From: Trichomonas tenax
Taxonomy: Eukaryota > Parabasalia > Trichomonadida > Trichomonadidae
Direction of reading: 5' to 3'
Assembly (NCBI GenBank): GCA_023091735.1
Contig: JALKBU010000943.1
Coordinates: 1-20,132, forward strand
Length of the DNA stretch: 20,132 nt
Both the position numbers and the translations under genes were made by a program. The first letter of the stretch is position 1. Every line of letters starts with the position of its first letter. Positions 1 to 9,543 of the stretch are shown here, piece after piece. The notes beneath the pieces were generated by a model. The model did no database searches and was not told the origin of the DNA. It saw only the letters and a program-made list of their open reading frames with translations.

Positions 1-125
1 AAGAGATCAACCTCAAGTGGATCGATACAGCTTCCAAGTTCGGACACGGCCGCTTCCAGACAAAGGAGGAGCGCAACAAGTTCCTTGGCAAGCTCAAGAT
101 CTCCAAGAAGGCCGAGAAGCAGTAA
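1..125 (+). CDS. RPL3: Ribosomal protein uL3 (RPL3), C-terminal fragment
   Basis: Reading from base 3, the sequence gives about 40 codons ending at a TAA at 123-125. The peptide contains [14 protein letters not shown], the highly conserved C-terminal signature of eukaryotic uL3 (human has a near-identical [14 protein letters not shown]), followed by a lysine-rich tail. uL3 is a core protein of the large ribosomal subunit that reaches the peptidyl-transferase centre and helps build the GTPase-factor binding site. Most of the gene lies to the left of the window. Third codon positions are strongly GC-biased (AAG, CTC, ATC, GGC), as expected for a highly expressed gene and unlike the surrounding spacer. 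It faces the next gene tail to tail, with about 100 bp between the stop codons. Confidence 0.93.
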   Translation, partial: EINLKWIDTASKFGHGRFQTKEERNKFLGKLKISKKAEKQ

Positions 126-224
126 GCGTTCTTGCATTGAGAATAAAATCTTCTTATTTATCAAAGTTTGATTTTTCTAAATTCTTCTTTATATAATAAA
201 GTAGTAGTTTATTCCGAATAATTT

Positions 225-3200
225 TCACTCTTCATGTGGTTCTTCTGGTTTTTCTTCTTCATGGTGCTCTTCTTCTGGTTGTGGTTGCTCTTCTGCCTTT
301 GGTTCTTCACTTTCTGGTTCTGCTTCAGGTTCCGGAGCCTTCTCTTCAACTGGCCCTGGTTCTAGCTCAGGTTGTGGTTCTGGTTCAGGCTTTGGTTGCT
401 CGTCTGGGTTGAAGTCAGAAACTGGAGAAACAGTTTCAGGCTTTTGTGGGGAAGATGCAAACTTTGTGCTGTCAGCAGAAGATCTCCTCTTCTTTGTGAT
501 GTAGGCCTCTTCAGCGAGTTCTGCAGCTGTTTTGAATACAGGCATTGGAACTCTTTCGCCCGTTGGTGAAATCTTGGATGAAAGGAACTGCCAGAGCGTA
601 TCGACAATGGCATTCATCTCCATTCCGGAGAATGAGAATAATCTCATTGCTGGGATCAATGTTGGATCGACGATATTCTTGTCGACATTCAACATTGTGT
701 TAAACAACCTCCTCTTAACCGTGATGAACTTCGGCTGGATTACTGTCAATGACAGCGATGCCTGGTCCATCTTGTGTGTAAGATTGGAAATGATGTAGTT
801 GATTGCAGAGGAAGCGGCAGCTCTTCCGGCATCATCGCAGGAGAGCGAGATGAGGAAGATTGTCTTTGTGATTGTGTCTGTCATTGCTGGGCTGGCCTTG
901 AACTTCGACTGTCTGAAGAACTGATCGATGATTTCCATTGAAACTGTGTCGACACCATTGTCGTTGACCTTGAATGACTTAACAAGGCTGCAGAAGAATG
1001 AGACAAAGAAGATCTTGTTGCGTTCTGTCTCATAGTTCTCGACAATGAATGAAACGAACTTCTCGATGGATTCGTATGAAAGTCCCTCCATCTGGATGAT
1101 TGGTGTGGCGACATGTGGGGACTGAACAGAAAGGAAGTATCTTGTCGCATCGATGGCAAGGCCGAAGAGACTGCACCAGTTGAATGGTGTGGAAGAAGCA
1201 CGGATGAGCTTGGAGAGCTGGAATAAGGCGTTGACAATGTCTGTAACTGATGGATCGTTGAATGATGTGACGTCCTCAATGAAGCGTTCAAAGAGTGATG
1301 CAATGTATTCATCACCATTGAAGTTCCTCATGAAGTCGATCAATCCCTTAGAGATTGTGGCAGCGCATGGCATTCCGCAGACCTTAGCGGAGATGTCTGA
1401 GATGATTTTCATCAAGTGGATAGAGAATGAGCGCCTGAAGTCGAGGCTCAATGAAAGGATGAAGACAATGATAACTGGAATTGCCTCTGTGGCGAATGTC
1501 TCCTCTGGGAGATCCTCCAAAAGTCTCTGATTGATCAAGTCGATGATAGAGTCCATAAGCTCAACGCGGGCTGTCTTGAAAGCGTAGAGTGTGAACAACA
1601 ATATCTGGAAGACGAACTTTGTTGTGAACATGTTGTTGAGACCCATGAGCATGAGGAATGGCTCCATAGCACGCTCAGATGGGAGAACCTGGAAAGCGTT
1701 GCCGACAGCAATCTCAAAGAAGCGCTGCTTGAACTCTGGATCGGCCTGGCAGAGAAGATCAGAGAGAACATTGATAGCAACTCTATCGTAGCAGAGCATT
1801 GTCTTTGTTGGAATATCTGTGACGATCTGATACTGGACATCCAATGATGTTGTGCGCTTCATCAAGTTGGCTGTGCCGAGCTTCTCGATGTTGGATGTGA
1901 AGATCTCGTTTGAATCAGCGTGTCTGAAGAGAACAGCATCGAGCAATGAATCCAAGAGTGGATGGAAAAGGCCAATCCTGAACTTCTCGATGTGGTACAT
2001 CATGACACCATAGTATGTCAATGCTGGAAGCTTGTCTAAGAACAGCTCGTTGAATTGTTTACGACACTCGACCAAGAACAAGATCTGCGAGATGGCATTG
2101 CAAGCAATGACTTCCTCGTTAGAAACTTCGAAGTCGATGTTTGCCGATGAAAGATATTCACCGAACTGGTTGATGTCTGTTGGAACTGTTCTCTCGTACT
2201 TGCAGAGGAAGCTGATGAGGAACTTCGCTGTCTCCTGTGGGAAGATAGCAAACTCGTCGACGAGGATGAGAACGGAAACGTTGGACTCCTTGGATGTCAT
2301 TGACTCTTGTGAAACACCGAAGTCGAAGATCAAGTGGATCAACTCGTTGACCTGTGTTGAGTAGTGCTGATCGAAGGCAACGAAGAATGTTGACCAGATG
2401 TTGTGGATGGCCATAGCTGTTGTCTGCTCCTCGATTCTGCTGCATGTTGTCAAGTGCAACAAGACTGGAACGACTTCAGAGAGTGTATGCTCGATGACGA
2501 CGATTGGGATGAAGTAGATTAGGGAGCTGATCAACTTGGAGTGCTCAGACATAACGAGGTTGAAGTCACGTGAGAAGATCTCGAAAACGCTGAAAGCAAG
2601 CTTGGATGAAACAGACTTGCAAGCGAATTCGTAGAAGTGGTGAGCTTGGTAGTAGAAACCGGCAGCAGACTCTGATGTGACAGACATTGTTAACTGGACT
2701 GGGATCTCAGCTGTGTAGATGCCCTCTGGTCTAGAGAATGTCAAGCACATGAGCTTGAGAGCTGCTTGCCTGCAAACTAAGACATCGCTGTTGATGTGGA
2801 GAACGATTGTAGCGACAACAATGGCAGCAGCGTTCTCATATTCGGTCAAGAAGTTCTCGTTAGCCTTGAAGTTGTTAGCGATGGCCAAAATGAATGGAGC
2901 AGAGACTGGGCCGCACTCGCAGAATGTGCATCTGAAGACCTGTCTGATGAGGATTGAGTTCTGGCAGAGGATGATTGTCATCAGCTGCGCCATCAAGATA
3001 GAAATCTGCTGATTCTCCTTGAAGAAGACACTGAAGATGATGAGCCAGTCAGAGAAGCTCTTGAAGATGGCCTCATTCGGGAACTTGGCGTATGTGAAGA
3101 TAGTTGACATTGAGCTGAGGAATGTCTCTGGATATGTGACTGGGAACTGTGGAGCATTAGCAATATCGAGCATCGACTGGATACTTGTGATGAAGGCGTT

Positions 3201-5801
3201 GAATGACTCGTTTGTTGGTTCGATGATCTGAGACATCTTGTCGTTGGAGTGCTGGACGAAGAGTTGAAGGATCTTGAAGCACTTCTCTGTGAGGATGTAG
3301 TCTGTGACTTTGTTGTTCTTCCAGAACGAGATAAGGAAGCGCTCGAATGTCTCAGCAAGCTTCTGCTGCTGAACGATCTCTGTTGGGAAGATTGATGTTG
3401 TTGCGAGTGTGTAGAAAACGCCAACATACTGCGGCCAGAAGTTCTGCATTGTGAGGCCGTTTGTGCCCATCCACTGGTTGAGATCAGCAATGAACTGGAC
3501 CCACAATGATGAATGGATCAATGTGATGGCACGCGGAACTTCATGAGATGTGGCATCCTCGCGATAGAGTTTGTAGATCTCCTCAAAGAAGACCTTGATG
3601 GACTGTGATTGAGCTCTAGCTGTAGCAGCAATGAATGAAAGGATCTTTGAGCACTTCTCCATCCCGATACGCTTCTTGTGGTTGCGCCAGAACTCAAGGA
3701 CACTCTCGAAGTAGATTGTTGCTGTTGTCTTGTTGTTTGTGATCAACAACTCTGTGTTATGAAGGAGCTCGCTCTTCTCCTTGATGTCGCTGAGCCAGTT
3801 GGAAACATAATATGGCTTCTCCTGAGCGCAAGCAACATCAAGCTGAGCGAGATCCTTGGACTGGAAGATTTCCTCGATCTCTGTTGTAAGCTTGGATGTT
3901 TCAGCATCTGTTGAAAGGATGAATGGAAGAAGTGTCTTGTCAAGCTTGAGTCTGAAGTTGTTCCAGTCGTTAGCTGTCATAGCAGAGTTAGATGACTTAA
4001 CAAGTGAGAAGGAAGAAACCTGTTGTGAAAGGGATTGAACAAGGGCAGACGAGATCTCCTTGATGAGGTTGAGGCGCTTCTGTAAGTCGGCATCTGGAAG
4101 AGAATGGATGTTCTCGAAGAGCTTGTCTAAGTAGTTGATTGGGAGCATTGTGTTGCTCTGAAGTGTAACGAGAGAGATGATGAAGCTCTTGAGTGACTTA
4201 AGAGCGTAGTCAGCATATGGAACACTTGGCTGTGTGATTGTATCGAATAAGATCTGAGAAATCTGAGCAAGCTTCATGTCATTCCTTGAATGGATAAGTG
4301 GGAATGTTCTGATAGCGAACGAGATTTCTTCTGGCATTCCTGAAGCCGTCTGAAGAAGGATGGACTCGATTGGTGAGAACAACTGATCGTTCTGTGATGT
4401 GATGGAGTCCGGATTCTTCTCACAAATGTTGGCAAGAACCTCAATGACAGCTAATCTAACACGTTTGTGATCATCGTTTGACTTCTCAGCAGTGAGTGTA
4501 GCCTTAACGAGATCAACAATGCAAAGAACTGACTTCAAGCCAACAGCTGTAAGGATGTTAACAACCTGTGTGCATTGGTCTGCATCTTTGAACCTTGGAG
4601 AGCGCTTCTTATCAGTACCAGAGAAGAGGATTGGGAGAATGATTGTGTTGAACATCTTTGTGAACACATCAATCATTGAGCTTGTGAACTCTTTTGGAGA
4701 CTCTTCAACAAACTTAGCAATCAAGCCAAGCATCTCAACATCACCGCCCTTAGCGTACTTGCACAAAATTTCGCAGAAATGAAAACCATGGCCCTTTGTG
4801 TAAAACTTCGGGAAGGCGCAGCTCAAAATGTGCTGTAAGAAAATATAGCAGAATGATGTGTGCTTTGACTTTGATGACCACTTCTCAACAACATCCCAAA
4901 TCTGATCAAGAGCTGATGTGAAATCACTGTTTGTTTGAGCAACAGAATTTTCGCAAACTTTCTTGATAACTTGGTAAAGAACGTCAAGGAATTTCATACG
5001 TAAGACACCACGTTCGATTTTCTTTGAATGCTGAATGAAAGACTTAAGAAAACCAAGAGTAAGTTCTGTCATTTTTGGCGTATTAAAGTTTAACTTGATA
5101 TTGACAACGCCATCGATCCAAGAAGCAAAGTTTCTGAAGTCATCATCTTTCTTGCAAGCGTTAAACTGTTTCCAGAATGTCGTGCAAATTTCTTCGCATG
5201 ATTTTGGTGCTGAAGACAACGCCGACAGAATGTCACCACCACTGGAACGAACTGCGTTCGGGTGGTCGTGGTTCATGAAGTAGAAAACTTGTGAAATAAT
5301 ATTTGGATCGATTTTTCCAAAGTCAACTGAAGGGCATTTAGATGCCTTAGACAATATTGTAGACAAGAACTGGAAAACCTCGATTTGAAGCTTATCATGC
5401 TCTGTAAGAACTTCTTCGTTAATAATTTGATCGGTATGAAGTGATTTAACTTTTTCTTTCGGATTTACTTGGTCAAAAGACATCTGGAAAATTTCGTGGA
5501 TGATTTTAATCATGTTTGTGAAGAGACCAGGAAATTCGTTGCTTTCATAAAAATTCATTAATTCGGCCTGAAGGGAATCAAATATCATAGCGATTTGCTG
5601 TGCATTGTACTTCGATGTGAAGTCATAAGCTTCTTGAATAGGAAGCGATATATGCTTGCTTTTCTGGTTTGCATGATCAAGCTGCGAAATACGCACTTTC
5701 AGCTGATCTGGAGGAAGATTAGATGTGAGCACTGCGCGCGCTATAATCAACTCAGCCCACTCCTCAGAAAGAAATCTCAAGGAATTTGCTGCATCAGTCA
5801 T
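225..5801 (-). CDS. Furry/Tao3/MOR2-like giant cell-morphogenesis scaffold protein
   Basis: One uninterrupted 1858-codon frame; the ATG at 5801 follows AATCAAAAA, an initiator-like site. The protein is almost wholly alpha-helical and HEAT-like. Residues about 225-540 have the spacing of the Furry N-terminal (cell morphogenesis) domain: a VNIKLNF strand-like segment, an EKWSSKSKH segment matching the SSRKKHS region of animal Furry, then a long helical run. I made this comparison by eye from memory. Family members in animals, yeast (Tao3) and plants (MOR2) scaffold and activate NDR/LATS kinases with MOB to control polarity and cytoskeleton. This protein is shorter than animal Furry (about 3000 residues). 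Residues about 1771-1776 (KRRSSA) form a basic possible phosphosite. Residues about 1797-1858 are an acidic, Pro/Glu-rich disordered tail with PEPEP-type repeats. Another HEAT-repeat scaffold is the main alternative. Confidence 0.6.
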   Translation of the reverse strand: MTDAANSLRFLSEEWAELIIARAVLTSNLPPDQLKVRISQLDHANQKSKHISLPIQEAYDFTSKYNAQQIAMIFDSLQAELMNFYESNEFPGLFTNMIKIIHEIFQMSFDQVNPKEKVKSLHTDQIINEEVLTEHDKLQIEVFQFLSTILSKASKCPSVDFGKIDPNIISQVFYFMNHDHPNAVRSSGGDILSALSSAPKSCEEICTTFWKQFNACKKDDDFRNFASWIDGVVNIKLNFNTPKMTELTLGFLKSFIQHSKKIERGVLRMKFLDVLYQVIKKVCENSVAQTNSDFTSALDQIWDVVEKWSSKSKHTSFCYIFLQHILSCAFPKFYTKGHGFHFCEILCKYAKGGDVEMLGLIAKFVEESPKEFTSSMIDVFTKMFNTIILPILFSGTDKKRSPRFKDADQCTQVVNILTAVGLKSVLCIVDLVKATLTAEKSNDDHKRVRLAVIEVLANICEKNPDSITSQNDQLFSPIESILLQTASGMPEEISFAIRTFPLIHSRNDMKLAQISQILFDTITQPSVPYADYALKSLKSFIISLVTLQSNTMLPINYLDKLFENIHSLPDADLQKRLNLIKEISSALVQSLSQQVSSFSLVKSSNSAMTANDWNNFRLKLDKTLLPFILSTDAETSKLTTEIEEIFQSKDLAQLDVACAQEKPYYVSNWLSDIKEKSELLHNTELLITNNKTTATIYFESVLEFWRNHKKRIGMEKCSKILSFIAATARAQSQSIKVFFEEIYKLYREDATSHEVPRAITLIHSSLWVQFIADLNQWMGTNGLTMQNFWPQYVGVFYTLATTSIFPTEIVQQQKLAETFERFLISFWKNNKVTDYILTEKCFKILQLFVQHSNDKMSQIIEPTNESFNAFITSIQSMLDIANAPQFPVTYPETFLSSMSTIFTYAKFPNEAIFKSFSDWLIIFSVFFKENQQISILMAQLMTIILCQNSILIRQVFRCTFCECGPVSAPFILAIANNFKANENFLTEYENAAAIVVATIVLHINSDVLVCRQAALKLMCLTFSRPEGIYTAEIPVQLTMSVTSESAAGFYYQAHHFYEFACKSVSSKLAFSVFEIFSRDFNLVMSEHSKLISSLIYFIPIVVIEHTLSEVVPVLLHLTTCSRIEEQTTAMAIHNIWSTFFVAFDQHYSTQVNELIHLIFDFGVSQESMTSKESNVSVLILVDEFAIFPQETAKFLISFLCKYERTVPTDINQFGEYLSSANIDFEVSNEEVIACNAISQILFLVECRKQFNELFLDKLPALTYYGVMMYHIEKFRIGLFHPLLDSLLDAVLFRHADSNEIFTSNIEKLGTANLMKRTTSLDVQYQIVTDIPTKTMLCYDRVAINVLSDLLCQADPEFKQRFFEIAVGNAFQVLPSERAMEPFLMLMGLNNMFTTKFVFQILLFTLYAFKTARVELMDSIIDLINQRLLEDLPEETFATEAIPVIIVFILSLSLDFRRSFSIHLMKIISDISAKVCGMPCAATISKGLIDFMRNFNGDEYIASLFERFIEDVTSFNDPSVTDIVNALFQLSKLIRASSTPFNWCSLFGLAIDATRYFLSVQSPHVATPIIQMEGLSYESIEKFVSFIVENYETERNKIFFVSFFCSLVKSFKVNDNGVDTVSMEIIDQFFRQSKFKASPAMTDTITKTIFLISLSCDDAGRAAASSAINYIISNLTHKMDQASLSLTVIQPKFITVKRRLFNTMLNVDKNIVDPTLIPAMRLFSFSGMEMNAIVDTLWQFLSSKISPTGERVPMPVFKTAAELAEEAYITKKRRSSADSTKFASSPQKPETVSPVSDFNPDEQPKPEPEPQPELEPGPVEEKAPEPEAEPESEEPKAEEQPQPEEEHHEEEKPEEPHEE

Positions 5802-5810
5802 TTTTTGATT
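5799..5810 (-). promoter_or_regulatory. Initiator-like TCAAAA at the start of the Furry-like gene
   Basis: On the minus strand the start codon is directly preceded by AATCAAAAA. If the A of TCA is the transcription start, as in the trichomonad Inr (TCA+1-Py-T/A), the 5' leader would be only about 5 bases, which is within the known very short range of trichomonad leaders. The base after TCA is A rather than a pyrimidine, so this departs from the T. vaginalis consensus. The same TCAAAAA occurs just before two other starts in this window. Confidence 0.4.
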
Positions 5811-6841
5811 GTGGTTGTCACTTTTGATGTAATTTCAGCAAACTTCTTGCTTGTTCGTTTTCTTTTGATTTCTAGAGTGTCAATATCATACCTAATTGGA
5901 ATTCACATGAATTTTGCCGAAAATCTTCGATTTGAGAAATTTGATTTTGGAGAAGTGTATCAACTCTGGGGATCAGAACCAGTTCAAACATGTACGGGCA
6001 AATATAACTCTTATGTGATGCCATACATAGTTGTAGTGTTAAACATATATAATATCGTTTCATATTTTTCATTAACAATTTGATATCAGCTTATTATTGA
6101 GTAAATAGCAATATTTACTATAAATATATCACATGTCAACATCATAGTAACATATTACAAATAATACAAGCTCCTAATTGAATAATTGTTCAGTATCTTA
6201 ATTTATAAATACACGAAATCATTGCGGAGACGACAATATACATAGATGCACGCACATATTACATGTTTTTAATGTGATACACCAACTTATACACATAGCC
6301 TCCCAATGAATATGCTGAAATTATTGATTAATAAAAATAAAAACGATAGGAAAATAATCGGCATCATATATACTATTTTATGAATGTAAACAGTGTCAAA
6401 TAAATTGTTTAAAAACGTGACTTTTAACCTTATTCACTTTTTAAAATATGGTTTATTATAACACTTACATAATGGTAATGCTAATTTTGCCAATTTTGGT
6501 CACTAAAAACCAAATTTGAGAGTTAAAACACTTCTTCTCAAATTGTTTTTAAACAACCTCATAAACATAACCTTCTCCTCTTGCAATGTTCAAATATTAA
6601 CTTAAATCCAACAAAAAGAATAATAATTGGCTTCGATAATAGATATAAACAAAATTAATGTTCATAGACCATGTGTATAGATTACCTGCATCTGGCAATG
6701 CAGATTCGTATATATCTCATATTGTAAAAAAAATATAAAATGTCGACATCAAAAATCTTTTTATGAATTGTTGCATCACATCAAATAATTACATTAACTA
6801 AACTTATTCAATTCATGTGAATAAATACAATGATTATTGAT
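5802..6841. other. AT-rich spacer without a convincing gene
   Basis: About 1 kb of strongly AT-rich DNA lies between the start of the Furry-like gene and the end of the HAP40-like gene, both on the minus strand, so it holds the Furry-like promoter and the HAP40-like gene's 3' flank. The longest start-to-stop frame is a 58-codon plus-strand ORF at 5907-6083 with no recognisable motif. Short imperfect inverted repeats occur, such as TTTGAGA/TCTCAAA near 6517-6545 and CTGCAT/ATGCAG at 6686-6703. These are too short to separate from chance in such DNA. Confidence 0.6.
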
Positions 6842-7799
6842 TTAATAATCAGTCTTTAAAGGATGCGTAAGCATGTGTAAGAAATGGAGTTCATTATTTT
6901 TCGTAGAGTCGCATATGGCTTCGAAATATTGAGAGACTTTGTGTTCTAAGTTAGATTTAACAAACTGACTTGCTTCTTCTAATCTGAATGCTATGATAAG
7001 TAGAATCAAACGGTAAATTCTTAAATCCATTACTTTTTCGGTTAATAAGTTTGATTATGTAACATAACTCACGCATTCACCTTGATATCCGGACTGAACA
7101 TCATCAACGACAGAAAGTGCCTGTGTTATCTTATTATCCATCGTGTAGCAGTCAATAGACTTGAAAATACATGTGAAAAGTATCGAAGGAGCAAGTTGGT
7201 TTTGAACACAGACGTTAACAGCATTTTGGAAGGCCTGGCCTGCATATGTGTAGTATTTGAACTTCTTGTACGCTTCTCCAAATTCTTGATAAACTTGAAT
7301 TAAAAGCAAGTACTTTTTATCTTCGGCAAGAATATTTATTGACTCTTGGAATGAAAATATTGAAGCTGAAATTGATGGTTCCCATAACTCTATCAGATTT
7401 GGAGTATGAACGTAGAAAAATTCTGCTGATTTCACGTAATATCTAGCTGATGTCATGTAGCTCTTAATCGCCGTTGATCTTTGTCCAAGCTTCATAAAAC
7501 ATTTCGCAATTCCGAAATTCACAGCTGCGAAGGAATTAAAGTAATGTGGCTCATCATAATCGACTGCCTTAAGGAGGTTATCGAACTCTTTGATGCATTC
7601 AATTGTTCGTCCGCTTGTTTTTAGTAATGATTTATTATATCTTGCGAGAATTTCTTTGATTTCGGCATATATTGATACGACTTCCTTGTCTTTTATCGAT
7701 ACTCCTGCATTTGAAGCTGCTTCTTGTGTCTAGGTGTTTAATAAAATATTGTGAAATTTCGAAAACATTTTTAAGAGATATCGTACCCCTACGTACCAT
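6842..7799 (-). CDS. HAP40/F8A1-like TPR protein, spliced
   Basis: The coding sequence is split. A lone ATG (7799-7797) is followed by a 67-base candidate intron (7796-7730), then a long exon from 7729 in phase 0 that continues in one frame to 6842, interrupted by a single TAA at 7057-7055. The product is about 285 residues of paired helices. The part near LIELWEPS...QESINILAE...YQEFGEAYKKFKYYTYAG aligns by eye without gaps to the HAP40 stretch around YGEP...VRLHLELG...GHFQRAAQL. Helices before and after also match in order, including a late leucine-rich helix (LRIYRLILLII). HAP40 is the TPR/SNAP-fold partner that stabilises huntingtin and acts in endosome traffic; that role here is inference. 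Human HAP40 is 371 residues, and its Gly/Pro-rich inserts are absent here. A generic TPR or alpha-SNAP-like protein is the alternative. Confidence 0.55.
7033..7080 (-). other. Possible second intron or in-frame stop in the HAP40-like gene
   Basis: An in-frame TAA (7057-7055) separates two blocks that stay in the same frame. The downstream block runs 62 codons without a stop and looks helical and protein-like. Removing 7080-7033 (48 nt, donor GTGAAT) or 7068-7033 (36 nt, donor GTTATG), with acceptor TTATTAACCGAAAAAG, would remove the stop and keep the frame. Neither donor nor acceptor fits the trichomonad consensus well, so genuine termination at 7055 or a nonsense mutation remains possible. 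Confidence 0.3.
7730..7796 (-). other. Candidate 67-nt intron immediately after the start codon
   Basis: The minus strand reads ATG|GTACGT and ends TTATTAAACACCTAG|ACACAAGAA. GTACGT fits the trichomonad donor consensus GTAYGT. The acceptor side fits ACTAACACACAG at the branch AAC, the following AC and the final AG. Removing it joins ATG in phase 0 to a long open frame that is otherwise closed upstream by the TAG of the acceptor itself and has no other plausible start. The length is typical for this group's introns. Confidence 0.55.
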
Positions 7800-8031
7800 A
7801 ACCCTGCAATAACATTATCTTCATCGATATATCTATAAAATTGCCTACAACTCAAGAATATCACGAAATTAAAGTACAATTTCTAATATTAGAAAGATCG
7901 CAATGTAAAACTCGTTTTATGCAACTACAGTCAATGAAATCGTTTTATGTAGGAGAAGGAAAGAATTATGGTATTGTACAAAACATGACTCTAAGAATTT
8001 AATAATTGATGTAAAAAAAATCTATATAATT

Positions 8032-9015
8032 TTAATCAGTCTTTGGCTTCTGGAAAAGCTCCTTGTTTGTGCGATCAATTGCCTTCGTGCCAAGCTCATT
8101 GGCGATCGCGATTTGTGCCTTGATTGCTCTTTCAGCTGGTGTTGAGTTTTCACCCTTTGTGTAGATTGTCTTGAGGAAGTGGATATCGACTGTCATGAAC
8201 GGGATGCAGAATAACTGGTAGAAGTATATGAAAATGTTATTCTCGAGCCAAGCAGCTGTCTGTTGGCCTTTAAAGAATGGAAGCCATGATCTGTAACGGA
8301 TAGCGATTGGTTGGACTGGAACACCAGAAACAAAAATGCCAGTTCTGAAGGAGAGAACAGCATCTCCATTTGTAATCTTTCCTTCAGGGAAAACAACAAC
8401 TGGAAGTCTTGTAGGATCTTCAGCGTAGTCAGAGATCTGCTGAGTAGCTCCTTGTGCCTTAGATCTATCGACAAAAACGACATCGAAGACAGCTGCACAG
8501 TGTTCGATGAATGGGTTGCCACGAAGGCCAGAGTGCGCGACGATTGTAAATGGAATCCAGTAAAGAATATTAACAATGTCGATCATCGTAATGTGGTTGC
8601 AGACAAAAGCGCGTGCTTCTGGATCAATCTCGTTGTATTTGTTGATTTTGACGATACCTGACAAGAAGAGAACAGTCCTGATGACTGGTTTAGCGATGTT
8701 GTGTGCCCAGCGCTTATAATCTTTTTGTGTCTTGAAAGTGTTCTTATATCTCATAGAAATCTGTAGGATGATATCGAAGATGAGAAGAAAGAGGATTGTC
8801 AGGAGGAATCTGATCAAGCCGAGAGTTAACAACCAAAAGATAAACCTTGCGATCTTCTGGTTACGTGTGAGTGGATATACAGCGAAGAGGGCCTGAAACT
8901 CCTCATCAGTAACCTCTGACTGCGCTTTCTGATTGTGAAGATCTTTGCTTTCCGATGGAACGTTAATATACAGTTTCATTGTAATTCTTACACGATATGG
9001 TGTCATAACTGCCAT
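8032..9015 (-). CDS. Lysophospholipid acyltransferase (PlsC/AGPAT/LPCAT-like)
   Basis: A 327-residue membrane enzyme that would transfer an acyl chain from acyl-CoA to a lysophospholipid or glycerol-phosphate acceptor, probably in the ER. All four LPLAT blocks are visible: the catalytic NHITMID (NHx4D, residues 140-146); block II around VDRSKAQG (182-189); block III FPEGKITNG (209-217), the acceptor-binding FPEG; and block IV VPVQPI (232-237). Hydrophobic segments at about 56-85 and 110-123 precede the catalytic core, and another follows at about 260-275, the usual layout. The N-terminal 50 residues are polar. The stop codon sits in GATTAAAAT, so it overlaps a TAAA, a trichomonad poly(A) signal. 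The start could be the ATG at 9015 or the next one three codons in. Acceptor specificity cannot be read from the sequence; the FPEGK-type block and block II look closest to LPCAT/AGPAT-type enzymes. Confidence 0.9.
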   Translation of the reverse strand: MAVMTPYRVRITMKLYINVPSESKDLHNQKAQSEVTDEEFQALFAVYPLTRNQKIARFIFWLLTLGLIRFLLTILFLLIFDIILQISMRYKNTFKTQKDYKRWAHNIAKPVIRTVLFLSGIVKINKYNEIDPEARAFVCNHITMIDIVNILYWIPFTIVAHSGLRGNPFIEHCAAVFDVVFVDRSKAQGATQQISDYAEDPTRLPVVVFPEGKITNGDAVLSFRTGIFVSGVPVQPIAIRYRSWLPFFKGQQTAAWLENNIFIYFYQLFCIPFMTVDIHFLKTIYTKGENSTPAERAIKAQIAIANELGTKAIDRTNKELFQKPKTD

Positions 9016-9304
9016 GTAATCCGATCATAGCTGTTTTTATACGTCAATTTCATTCAATTTACAGGCAAATTGGTCAATTACACGACAAAATCATTTAAGA
9101 GCAATTTTATAACGATCGTTTTTGACACTATTATTTTTACATGACAAATACATTGTTATATTGTTGTCATAAAATGTTCTTCTTTACATAAATCATTGTT
9201 TCGGAATCCGGCAGTTAATAAATCAATAATCTGGCTTTAGGAGACTGCTTTTATAGAATTTCCATCATCGGAAAAATATAGTGGTGGAAAAAATAGGATT
9301 TAAG

Positions 9305-9372
9305 TATGCGCCACTTACGCATTTTCCAATGGCGTATTTTTTGGACATACGCAAAACCGTTACGCACTTGCG
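9305..9372. repeat. Cluster of TACGCA motifs in both orientations
   Basis: TACGCA occurs at 9316-9321, 9348-9353 and 9361-9366. Related forms are TATGCG at 9305-9310, GGCGTA at 9331-9336 and TTGCG at 9368-9372. Six GCG-containing hits within 68 bases of otherwise AT-rich spacer suggest a binding-site cluster. It lies about 300 bases upstream of the acyltransferase start. Confidence 0.4.
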
Positions 9373-9543
9373 ATTTGTAAAATAAAAATAATTTTTTATT
9401 ATAGGCAGACAAAGTAAAAATGGAAGCTTCATTAAACGGTAATTAGACTTCATAATATCTCTTGCCATAGAATCAGTCATAAAATATATTACTTTCCTAT
9501 CAATAATCTATAGTGCGTCCAAAATTTCATCCAAGGGGGTCTC

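Noticed and set aside
362..5283. Many opposite-strand and alternate-frame ORFs inside the 225-5801 gene
   Set aside because: They are shadows of the long coding frame, rich in Ser, Arg or Cys, and not supported as genes.
5907..6083. 58-codon plus-strand ORF next to the Furry-like start
   Set aside because: No motif and no clear initiator; its length is not unusual in this spacer.
7774..7856. Protein-like frame (IDEDNVIAGLW) upstream of the HAP40-like exon as an earlier exon
   Set aside because: It has no start codon before an upstream stop, and the consensus donor GTACGT would join it out of frame, whereas ATG|GTACGT joins in phase 0.
9265..9480. 71-codon minus-strand ORF
   Set aside because: It overlaps the TACGCA cluster, has low-information composition and no recognisable domain.
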